Origin: Anaerolineae bacterium
Lineage (GTDB): Bacteria; Chloroflexota; Anaerolineae; JAFGEY01
Assembly (NCBI GenBank): GCA_016931365.1
Contig: JAFGEY010000496.1
Coordinates: forward strand, 1 to 14,925
DNA: 14,925 bases
Direction of reading: 5' to 3'
Shown: positions 1 to 6,397 of the stretch, piece after piece
Numbering within the stretch: the first letter of the stretch is position 1
Layout: each line of letters opens with the position of its first letter
The notes under the pieces: model-generated
What the model saw: only the letters and a program-made list of their open reading frames with translations
Told to the model about the DNA's origin: nothing
The model's database searches: none
Translations under genes and position numbers: made by a program

Positions 1-728
1 CCGGCGTCGATGCGGGCCAGGGCGCTGTAGCGCAGCACATAGCCGATAAAAGGGCCGACGAATGCGCCCGCGCTCAGGGCCAGCAGCGTCTTGCCGTCGA
101 CCGGCTGCCACTGCCCGGCGATCAGTGCATAGACGAACAGCAATGCTGCCATCGTCACACCGCGCACGCCGGTCAGCACAAGAGGGGAGATGTGTTGCAC
201 CACCAGTCGGGCCGTTACCGTCGTTACTGCCATTAGCAGGTTTTCGATCAGGGCGAGAACAAAAACTGTGTTCAGTGCCGTGCCGCCCTTGTAGGCGATG
301 ATCAGTGTGCCCAACACGGTGATCGCTGCACCAGCCCATTCGCGGCGATTGAGGCGCTCACCGAGCAGCACGATGCCCAGCAGGATCGTGTATACTGTGC
401 GCAGTCGCCCAAAAAAGGCGACCAGGGCCGGGTTGGTCATGTCGATCTCGGTAAAATAAAGGATGGCGGCGGCTGCATTGCACAGGATCAGCGCCAACAG
501 CGGCTTCCAGGCGCGGCTGGCGCGGCCTATCTGTGCCGGTTGGCCGCGCAGCAACGTCCAGACCCAGGCATAGATGCCGGAAAGCCCATACCACCACACG
601 CTGAATGTCGTTGGGTTGACCGCATTTGAGACGGATTTGCGCACTAGAAACGTAGCGGCAATGGCTGCCGCGGAGCCAAAGGCGAACAGATAGCCTGAAA
701 TAGGCGAGTCTGGGGAGTCTTGTGACAC
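1..728 (-). CDS. EamA/DMT-family permease, 3' end cut by window edge
   Basis: Reading the minus strand from GTG at 728 gives 242 codons without a stop to the left edge, so the C-terminus is missing. The product is a chain of hydrophobic helices with the two-repeat layout of EamA drug/metabolite transporters. The end of the first repeat is clear: ALVAFFGRL and ILLGIVLLGERLNRREW, followed by a helix ending LIIAYKGG. The second repeat starts near residue 165. Such proteins are inner-membrane exporters or permeases of small metabolites; the substrate cannot be read from sequence. GTG at 728 is the only start after the in-frame TAG, with AGGAG about 12 bases upstream (long spacing); an ATG between them is out of frame. 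A good promoter lies at 761-789. Family confidence is high, substrate unknown. Confidence 0.85.
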   Translation of the reverse strand, partial: MSQDSPDSPISGYLFAFGSAAAIAATFLVRKSVSNAVNPTTFSVWWYGLSGIYAWVWTLLRGQPAQIGRASRAWKPLLALILCNAAAAILYFTEIDMTNPALVAFFGRLRTVYTILLGIVLLGERLNRREWAGAAITVLGTLIIAYKGGTALNTVFVLALIENLLMAVTTVTARLVVQHISPLVLTGVRGVTMAALLFVYALIAGQWQPVDGKTLLALSAGAFVGPFIGYVLRYSALARIDA

Positions 729-760
729 GGGCCGACCATACTCCTATGAAAGTTGATCGA

Positions 761-789
761 ATTGTAGTATAATGGCGAAACATCGTCAA
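761..789 (-). promoter_or_regulatory. Sigma70-type promoter for the EamA permease
   Basis: On the minus strand TTGACG (789-784, five of six consensus bases) is followed after exactly 17 bases by TACAAT (766-761, five of six). A transcript would begin near 754, leaving a leader of about 26 bases before the GTG at 728 that includes AGGAG. It overlaps the plus-strand TATAAT of the divergent kinase gene, so polymerase binding in the two directions would compete. Confidence 0.6.
768..773 (+). promoter_or_regulatory. Possible -10 element for the UbiB-like kinase gene
   Basis: A perfect TATAAT lies 54 bases before the kinase ATG. No -35 hexamer stands at 16-18 bases and there is no TGn extension; the nearest TTGATC (753-758) is only nine bases away. 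Plausible as a -10, unsupported otherwise. Confidence 0.35.
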
Positions 790-827
790 ATCCGGGTTAT
801 GATAAGCGACTGTGGCGAGGAGAATCG

Positions 828-2537
828 ATGAACATCTGGAACCTGCCGTTGGGTCAACAAATCCAAGAGTTGAATCGCCTGCGCAACATTGCCCAGATCC
901 TGGCTCGTAATGGACTGGGTTTTTTGCTCGATCAGACCGAGTTGGGGCGATTTCTGCCGCATAGTTGGCACGGTCGCACGACCAAAGTTGAAGAAGAGAT
1001 GGAGCGATTGTCGCTGGCCGAGCGTGTGCGGCACACTCTTGAAGACCTGGGGCCAACTTACATCAAACTGGGACAGCTTTTGAGTGGTCGCGGTGACCTT
1101 TTGCCGCCGGGCTTTACCGAGGAACTGTCCAAATTGCTTGACTCAGCGCCGGCATTTCCTTACGAGGAGGTGGTCAAGCAGATCGAAATCGAACTGGGCA
1201 AGCCGCCTGAACAAATCTTTGCCAGTCTGGAGCGCATACCGATCGCAGCCGCCTCGATCGGCCAGGTGCATCGCGCTGTGCTGCCCAACGGCGACCATGT
1301 CGTGATCAAGGTGCAGCGGCCCAAGATCAAGCAAATGGTCAAATCGGACCTGGATGTGCTGATGCGCCAGGCGCAGTTTTGGGAAAAACGATCCGAGGTT
1401 GCGCGTAGCTACAACGTTGTGGAAATTGTCGAAGAGTTAGGTTATGCGCTGACCAATGAGCTGGATTATGCCATTGAAGCGCAAAATATAGATCGTTTTT
1501 ATCAGGCCTATGCCGATCATCCGACTATTCGTATCCCCCAGGTATATTGGGAATACACGACCAAGCGGGTGATCGTGATGGAAGAACTGGTCGGCATCAA
1601 GCTGCTTGAGATGGACCGCCTGTACCGTGAAAAGTATGATCTGCCGGCGATTGCCCAGGTGGGCACTGACTTTTACATGAAACAAATTTTTGAGGATGGT
1701 TTTTTCCATGCCGATCCGCACCCGGGCAACCTGATGGTGGTTGGTGACAAGCTTGCTGTCCTTGACTTTGGCATGGTGGCGTTTGTCTCGCACCGCCTGC
1801 GTGACCAGTTAGGCGATCTGCTGGTCAGTATCATCAGTCAGGAAGCGGAGCGAACCACAACAGTGCTGGTGCGCATGGGCGTGGTCACTCGCGCCACCAA
1901 CCTGCGCGAGCTGGAACGCGACCTTCAACGGATGATGGGACGCTACCTGGGCCTGCCGCTCAATCAGATGGATGTGGCTCAGATTTTGGGCGAGATATTC
2001 TCCATCGCCTTTATGCATCACGTCCGCCTGCCGTCCGATTTTGCCATGCTGATCCGCACTATGTTGATCCTCAACGGAGTCGGCATCAAGCTCGATCCCA
2101 ATTATCAGCTGGTCGAGTCGCTGGAACCCTTTGTGCGCGAACTGGTCTCCAGGAAGTTAAGCATCCAACGCCTGGGCAGTAACGCGCTGCGCACCATGGA
2201 TTCGCTGAACTTGATGTTACAGCGCTTTCCCAGCCGCCTGGATGACCTGTGGGATCAATTGGACGAGGGCGATCTGACCGTCGGCGTCTCGGTACGCGAT
2301 ATTTTGATGATCATGCAGCAAGTAAACCGTATTGCCAACCGGATCGCCTTTGCCCTCATTGTGGCTGCGCTGATCATCGGATCGGCGCTGATCTTGATGG
2401 GCGGACCAGATATTCAGGCGCTGTTCCGCCTGCCCTGGCTCGGTATGGCTGTGCCAGTAGCCCAGGTGAGCTTTATTCTGGCCGGTATAACCGGCGCATG
2501 GCTGTTGTGGTCGATCATTCGCAATAAGGGCATGTGA
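828..2537 (+). CDS. UbiB/ABC1/AarF-family atypical kinase with C-terminal membrane anchor
   Basis: The 569-residue product has the full set of UbiB-family landmarks. These are the family-specific KxGQ motif (Lys80-Gln83), the Ala-rich nucleotide loop AAASIGQV (140-147) replacing the usual Gly-rich loop, Lys161 in VVIKVQRP, ELDY (211-214), the catalytic loop HADPHPGN with Asp296 and Asn301, and DFG (Asp313-Gly315). Two hydrophobic segments at about 503-524 and 537-560 anchor the C-terminus, as in bacterial UbiB. The family comprises atypical kinases/ATPases tied to isoprenoid-quinone lipid metabolism; no ubiquinone gene lies nearby, so the substrate is open. GAGGAG at 817-822, five bases before ATG 828, fixes the start. 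It leads a plus-strand run, 22 bases before the methyltransferase gene. I leave the symbol blank because orthology to ubiB is not shown. Confidence 0.93.
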   Translation: MNIWNLPLGQQIQELNRLRNIAQILARNGLGFLLDQTELGRFLPHSWHGRTTKVEEEMERLSLAERVRHTLEDLGPTYIKLGQLLSGRGDLLPPGFTEELSKLLDSAPAFPYEEVVKQIEIELGKPPEQIFASLERIPIAAASIGQVHRAVLPNGDHVVIKVQRPKIKQMVKSDLDVLMRQAQFWEKRSEVARSYNVVEIVEELGYALTNELDYAIEAQNIDRFYQAYADHPTIRIPQVYWEYTTKRVIVMEELVGIKLLEMDRLYREKYDLPAIAQVGTDFYMKQIFEDGFFHADPHPGNLMVVGDKLAVLDFGMVAFVSHRLRDQLGDLLVSIISQEAERTTTVLVRMGVVTRATNLRELERDLQRMMGRYLGLPLNQMDVAQILGEIFSIAFMHHVRLPSDFAMLIRTMLILNGVGIKLDPNYQLVESLEPFVRELVSRKLSIQRLGSNALRTMDSLNLMLQRFPSRLDDLWDQLDEGDLTVGVSVRDILMIMQQVNRIANRIAFALIVAALIIGSALILMGGPDIQALFRLPWLGMAVPVAQVSFILAGITGAWLLWSIIRNKGM

Positions 2538-2559
2538 CGCGCATCAAGGGGATGTAACG

Positions 2560-3027
2560 GTGAGTCAGATTGTTTGCGGCTATTACAACTCGCCCATCGG
2601 GTTGATCGAAATCGGCGGCACGGCGGAGGCAGTGACTTTGCTCCTGTTTGTCGCCGAACGGCGGTTTGACACTGCTCCGATGCCGGTGATCGAGATGGCC
2701 CTGGTGCAGTTGGATGAATATTTTTCCGGCGTGCGTCGTGTCTTTGATCTGCCTCTCGGCCTTCACGGCACCGAGTTTCAGCAACGTGTGTGGCGGCAGT
2801 TGCTCGAAATCCCTTATGGACAGACGGCGTCTTATGCAGAGGTTGCGCGCGCACTCGGCAATCCGCAAGCGGTGCGGGCGGTGGGACTGGCAAACGGCAA
2901 GAATCCCATTTCGATTATTGTGCCCTGCCACCGCGTGATCGGCAGCGACGGCAATCTGGTTGGCTATGGCGGCGGGCTGTGGCGCAAAGAGTGGCTGCTC
3001 AAGCACGAAGGCTGTTTGCTGGCCTGA
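2560..3027 (+). CDS. ogt: Methylated-DNA--protein-cysteine S-methyltransferase (Ogt/AdaC type)
   Basis: The 155-residue product is a complete suicide alkyl-acceptor protein of the Ogt/MGMT family, which removes O6-alkyl groups from guanine in cytoplasmic DNA. The active-site PCHRV carries acceptor Cys123. The helix-turn-helix part contains FQQRVWRQLLEIPYGQTASY (73-92), the arginine-finger region QAVRAVG (103-109) and GYGGGLWRKEWLL (135-147), which closes the pocket. Residues 1-65 match the poorly conserved N-terminal domain. The start is GTG at 2560, with AAGGGGA at 2546-2552 seven bases ahead. It follows the kinase gene by 22 bases and is probably co-transcribed. Length is typical and all key residues are present, so activity is expected. 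Confidence 0.95.
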   Translation: MSQIVCGYYNSPIGLIEIGGTAEAVTLLLFVAERRFDTAPMPVIEMALVQLDEYFSGVRRVFDLPLGLHGTEFQQRVWRQLLEIPYGQTASYAEVARALGNPQAVRAVGLANGKNPISIIVPCHRVIGSDGNLVGYGGGLWRKEWLLKHEGCLLA

Positions 3028-3044
3028 TTGCAGCGGCGAATAAC

Positions 3045-3072
3045 TTGCGCTTTCGACCGTTTTGAGTATAGT
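3045..3072 (+). promoter_or_regulatory. Possible internal promoter before the glycosyltransferase
   Basis: TTGCGC (3045-3050, three of six) and TATAGT (3067-3072, five of six) are separated by 16 bases. If used, the transcript starts near 3079, which would exclude the TTG at 3062 as a start codon and favour GTG 3083. Confidence 0.35.
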
Positions 3073-3082
3073 TGGCTGCATT

Positions 3083-5260
3083 GTGACAAGGATATTGGCG
3101 ACCACCTCCAAAACAGAGTCCTGGCGGCCCGGCATTTGGACAGAGGTCTGTATTTTGGCCTTGATCATTGCCGTCGCCGCTTTTTTGCGTTTTGCCTGGC
3201 TCGATACCGTGCCGCCTGGGATGACCCACGACGAGGCAGCGTTCGGCGCGGAGGCCGAAATGATCCTCAATGGCGAGCGGCCGGTCTATTTTTCGCTGGG
3301 CTACGGGCACGAGCCGTTCTACTCGTACTTTGTCGCTGCTGCTTTCGCCATATTCGGGCACACCCTGGTGGTGATGCGCGCCGTCGCGGCAGCGTTTGGC
3401 TTGATCCTGGTGCCGCTGACCTACTATTTCGCCCGGCGTTGGTTCGGTTTTCACGTGGCCTGGATCAGCGCAGCCTGGCTGGCGGTGGCTTTTTGGACGA
3501 TCAGCATCGCCCGGCAGGCTTTGCGCGGTAATACGCTGGCTTCGGTGTGGCTGCTGACGGCGATTTTTTTCTGGGAGGCGCTCAGGGCATCGGGCTACGA
3601 GTTGAAAGCCCAAGGTTGCGAGTTGGAGAGCCGTCCGCAACTCGCAACTCGCAACCCGCAACTCGCCACTTTTTTTTTCATCCTGGCCGGTTTTTTCCTC
3701 GGCTTGACCTTTTACACCTACCTCCCCGCGCGGGTGACCTGGGCCGTGTTCCCCGTGTTTGCGATTTATATGTTGTTCTTGAAAAAACAGCGTGCGCTGC
3801 TCAAAAAGACGTGGTGGGGTTTTGTGGTGATGCTGGTCGTCGCGGCCTTGATCGCGCTGCCGATCGGCCTGTACCTGGCGCAGAACCCCGGCGATCAGGT
3901 GCGCTTTGATGGGATGATGGGGCCGATACGCGAGTTTTTCCAGGGCAAACCCGACCGCCTCTTGCGCCATCTGTGGAACGGAGTACGCGTCTTTTCCTGG
4001 GTGGGAGACACGTTCTGGGTTTACAACATCCCGGAGCGTCCGATCTTTGACTGGGCCGGGTCGATCGTCTTTTACGCCGGGCTGTTGATCGCCATCTGGC
4101 GCTGGAAAGATGCGCGCTATGCCTTTTTGCTGCTGTGGTTTCCGGCGGGGATGTTTTCCGGGCTGGTGACGACTAATGAGGGTATTTTCTGGCGCACATT
4201 GCAGGACCAGCCGGTGGTGTACATATTCCTGGCCTTCAGCCTGGCGGCCTTGTTACAATGGGCGATGGGACATTCGGCGTCAAACGGCAAGCGTCAAGCC
4301 TGGGTGCGCGTTGTGTGGCTTGTACTGGTGATGGCTCTGCTCGCGGACGAAGGCTGGCGCTCCGGCCATACCTATTTTGTCGATTGGCCCAACCGGTATG
4401 AGACGCGCAACATTCACAACCAGAACATGGTTGCCGCGGCCAAATACCTGGGCGATCAGTCTGAGAGCGGCGCGGTGGCTTTTTCGGCACTCCACCCGCT
4501 CTATTACCACGATCCGTGGATTTTCCGCTATGTCTCGGCGCGTTATGACATTGCCGATCGCTGGTTCGACGGGCGCGGCTGTGTTGTTTATCCGGGCGAG
4601 GGGGAGGCGCGATTTGTGTTCTCGGCGCTGACTTCGCTCGATGTGGCGCTACGGGGTGAGTTTGAGGCCAATGCGGCGTTGCTCGAGCGGCGCGATCTGC
4701 GGCCTAGCGATGAAAACCCTTATTTTGAGGTTTGGCGCTGGCAGGGTGGCGAGTCGCTGACGGCGCGGTTGGCAACGTTGCGGGCTGCATCGCCGCTGTG
4801 GGTCAGCTCCGAAACACAATTCACCCGGCCCGATCTGCGCCAGCCATTGGCCGATGGCGCGACGTTTGGTGATGTGATGACGCTTATAGCGTATCGTTTT
4901 GACCAAACGATGTTCAAACCGGACGATGAGGTTGAATTGGTGACTTATTGGCGCGCACTGCGCACCGTGCAGGAGCAGGACGATTGGGACACCTTTGTCC
5001 ACCTGCTCGATCGCAACGGGCAGGTGATCGGCGGCGCCGACGTGCTCGACTGCCCACCGACCGGCTGGCGGCCTGGTGATGTGGCCGTGCAGGTGCATCG
5101 CTTCCAGGTGGGTGAGGGCGTGCCGGGCGAGACATTTGTCGAGGTGGGCGTATACCGCCACATAACGGAACGCTCGACAGAGCGCTTGCCAGTGCTGGTC
5201 GGTGGTCAAGCTGTCGCTGACCGGGTGCTGTTGGCGCCGGTGCAAGTAGAAGGGAAATGA
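3083..5260 (+). CDS. GT39/ArnT-like (GT-C fold) polytopic membrane glycosyltransferase
   Basis: The 725-residue product is an integral membrane protein of the PMT/ArnT class. After the first membrane helix (about 22-37) comes GMTHDEAAFGAEA with the acidic pair Asp50-Glu51, in the first extracytoplasmic loop where GT-C enzymes hold their catalytic acid. Many helices follow up to about residue 420, then a soluble C-terminal region of about 250 residues, presumably extracytoplasmic. Such enzymes move a sugar from a polyprenyl-phosphate donor to a protein, lipid or glycan; donor and acceptor are unknown. The start is uncertain: TTG 3062, GTG 3083 and TTG 3095 are all in frame, none with a well-spaced ribosome site. 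I chose 3083 because of the promoter-like element just upstream. A frame-sensitive heptamer repeat encodes about residues 172-194 in a loop between helices. The stop overlaps an ATG of the next gene. Confidence 0.82.
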   Translation: MTRILATTSKTESWRPGIWTEVCILALIIAVAAFLRFAWLDTVPPGMTHDEAAFGAEAEMILNGERPVYFSLGYGHEPFYSYFVAAAFAIFGHTLVVMRAVAAAFGLILVPLTYYFARRWFGFHVAWISAAWLAVAFWTISIARQALRGNTLASVWLLTAIFFWEALRASGYELKAQGCELESRPQLATRNPQLATFFFILAGFFLGLTFYTYLPARVTWAVFPVFAIYMLFLKKQRALLKKTWWGFVVMLVVAALIALPIGLYLAQNPGDQVRFDGMMGPIREFFQGKPDRLLRHLWNGVRVFSWVGDTFWVYNIPERPIFDWAGSIVFYAGLLIAIWRWKDARYAFLLLWFPAGMFSGLVTTNEGIFWRTLQDQPVVYIFLAFSLAALLQWAMGHSASNGKRQAWVRVVWLVLVMALLADEGWRSGHTYFVDWPNRYETRNIHNQNMVAAAKYLGDQSESGAVAFSALHPLYYHDPWIFRYVSARYDIADRWFDGRGCVVYPGEGEARFVFSALTSLDVALRGEFEANAALLERRDLRPSDENPYFEVWRWQGGESLTARLATLRAASPLWVSSETQFTRPDLRQPLADGATFGDVMTLIAYRFDQTMFKPDDEVELVTYWRALRTVQEQDDWDTFVHLLDRNGQVIGGADVLDCPPTGWRPGDVAVQVHRFQVGEGVPGETFVEVGVYRHITERSTERLPVLVGGQAVADRVLLAPVQVEGK
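3598..3664 (+). repeat. Heptanucleotide tandem repeat with hairpin, inside the glycosyltransferase gene
   Basis: Four tandem copies of GCAACTC (3637-3643, 3644-3650, 3651-3657 with one change, 3658-3664) face inverted copies upstream: CGAGTTG at 3598-3604 and GTTGCGAGTTG at 3615-3625. The latter pairs perfectly with CAACTCGCAAC at 3638-3648 over 11 bp with a 12-base loop. A run of nine T (3670-3678) follows. The encoded loop contains the duplicated peptide RNPQLAT. Because seven is not a multiple of three, losing one unit would bring in a TGA at 3705-3707, and gaining one would lead to a TGA at 3907-3909. Confidence 0.85.
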
Positions 5261-5262
5261 GC

Positions 5263-5400
5263 ATGTCCAACCTTGGCATTTGGGAACTGATCATCCTTTT
5301 GTCGGGTGTGTTGTGCTGTTTTGTGAGCCTGGCGGCGGTGATCGTCACCGTTGTCGTGGTGCTGTTGCGCCAACAAAAGAGAGCAGAGGGCAAACGCTGA
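5263..5400 (+). CDS. Small single-pass membrane peptide with TatA-like N-terminus
   Basis: The 45-residue product starts MSNLGIWELIILL, continues hydrophobic to VVVVLLR, and ends in a basic tail (RQQKRAEGKR). AGAAGGG at 5248-5254 sits eight bases before ATG 5263; an in-frame ATG at 5257 overlaps the upstream stop (ATGA) but is too close to that site. The gene is wedged between glycosyltransferase and flippase-like genes with overlapping ends, so all three are probably translationally coupled. The N-terminus resembles the TatA signature, including that of the TatA at 8513-8340 ([10 protein letters not shown]), but there is no Phe-Gly hinge or amphipathic helix, so I do not call it TatA. Function unknown. 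The coding call rests on tight packing, the ribosome site and the clear membrane helix. Confidence 0.65.
   Translation: MSNLGIWELIILLSGVLCCFVSLAAVIVTVVVVLLRQQKRAEGKR
5385..5390 (+). promoter_or_regulatory. Ribosome binding site supporting a CTG start at 5397
   Basis: AGAGGG lies six bases before CTG 5397, the point where the conserved N-terminus of the flippase-like protein should begin. No ATG, GTG or TTG is available in frame close by. The CTG overlaps the TGA of the small peptide gene (CTGA). Confidence 0.5.
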
Positions 5401-6350
5401 AATCCCGAACCCGCTCCATCCTATTTAATCTGCTCAAGATCGCCATCAGCCTCGGCGCACTGGCCTACGTGCTGTTGACTCTGGACTGGCCTACGTTGGT
5501 CACTGCGGTGCGCGAGGTGCGCTGGAATTATGTCATCGTGGCGCTGATCCTCTCCATTGCCGGCGTTGCCATTCGCGGCGTGCGCTGGCTGGTTCTGCTG
5601 CGCGGCCTGGGTATTGACGTGCCTTTGCGGCGGTTGATCAAGCTTTATTTCGTGGGCACCTTTTTTAACGCCTTTCTGCCCACCGGTCTGGGCGGCGACG
5701 CGGTGCGCATCGTCGAATTGGCCCGGCACAACGCGCGCACGCCTGAAGCGGCCGGCACCGTGCTGGTGGATCGCGCCAGCGGGTTGTGGACGATGTTTGT
5801 GATGGGCCTGATCGCGCTGCCGTTTGGCGCGCGAGCTATCCCGCCGCAAATGGCTCTGCTGGTCGCCGTTGTCGGCATCGGCGTTGTGGCTGGCGGCTGG
5901 CTGGCGATGGGCACGCCGCTCGTTCTTTGGCTGGGGCGGCGAGTTCGCCTGCCCGGACAGGCCAAACTCGAACGATTCTACCGGGCGGTGAGCGGCTGCG
6001 GCTATTGCGCGCTGGCGCAGGCCTGCGGCGTGTCGTTGATTTTTAGCACCATGACGATTGCGGTCAATTTTCTGCTGGCGCGCAGCCTGAACGTCGATCT
6101 GCCGCTGGGCACTTTTTTCGTGTATTCGCCCATCCTGGCAATGGCGCTGCTGGTGCCCTCGGTGGGTGGGCTGGGCGTCGGTGAGGCGGTGTACAGCCTG
6201 ATGTATGGCACGGTTGACGTGCCCCAGGAGCTGGCAACGGCGATGTCCCTGGCTCGTTATGTGTCGCAGACGGTTGTGCCCGGCCTGATCGGTGGCATTT
6301 TGTACTTGATCGACGGCGCGATGGGCTTGCGGCAGCGCACTGATTTATAA
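5397..6350 (+). CDS. Flippase-like membrane protein, LPG-synthase TM / UPF0104 family
   Basis: The product is about 317 residues with roughly eight membrane helices. It shows family landmarks: LKIAISLGALAYVLLTLDW at the N-terminus, LPTGLGGDAVRIVELAR in the middle, and PSVGGLGVGEAVYSLMYG near the end. These match the transmembrane domain of MprF (lysylphosphatidylglycerol synthase) and the TIGR00374/UPF0104 proteins, many proposed to flip or handle lipids; no aminoacyl-transferase domain is attached. Placing it directly after a GT-C glycosyltransferase suggests the two share a lipid-linked substrate (inference). The frame is open back to a TTG at 5280, but that stretch overlaps the small peptide gene and does not look like this family, so I favour the CTG at 5397 with AGAGGG ahead of it. 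A start at 5280 remains possible. Confidence 0.85.
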   Translation: MKSRTRSILFNLLKIAISLGALAYVLLTLDWPTLVTAVREVRWNYVIVALILSIAGVAIRGVRWLVLLRGLGIDVPLRRLIKLYFVGTFFNAFLPTGLGGDAVRIVELARHNARTPEAAGTVLVDRASGLWTMFVMGLIALPFGARAIPPQMALLVAVVGIGVVAGGWLAMGTPLVLWLGRRVRLPGQAKLERFYRAVSGCGYCALAQACGVSLIFSTMTIAVNFLLARSLNVDLPLGTFFVYSPILAMALLVPSVGGLGVGEAVYSLMYGTVDVPQELATAMSLARYVSQTVVPGLIGGILYLIDGAMGLRQRTDL

Positions 6351-6384
6351 ACAAGACCGCAAATAGACAAAGATAAACGCGGAT
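6350..6384. repeat. Possible dispersed intergenic repeat before the radical SAM gene
   Basis: The short gap between the flippase-like and radical SAM genes is AT-rich and contains ACCGCAAATAGAC and GATAAACGCGGATGAG. From memory, similar CGCAGATAAACGCAGATGA-type strings recur between genes in many environmental genomes. Only one copy is in this window, so the repeat nature cannot be shown here. Confidence 0.3.
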
Positions 6385-6390
6385 GAGGAG
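6385..6390 (+). promoter_or_regulatory. Ribosome binding site deciding a TTG start at 6398
   Basis: GAGGAG ends seven bases before TTG 6398, whose product begins (M)KIAFVFPR, a usual beginning for this family. The ATG at 6383, five codons earlier, lies immediately upstream of this site and has no good site of its own. Confidence 0.55.
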
Positions 6391-6397
6391 CAAGACT

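Noticed and set aside
358..1056. A 232-codon minus-strand frame across the permease and kinase starts
   Set aside because: It is out of frame with the EamA protein, overlaps the kinase N-terminus and intergenic promoters, and is Arg/Cys-rich without a family pattern.
2999..3970. A 323-codon open frame on the minus strand
   Set aside because: It lies antisense to the glycosyltransferase, is rich in Arg, His, Gln and Gly with no domain pattern, and part of it is only the heptamer repeat read backwards.
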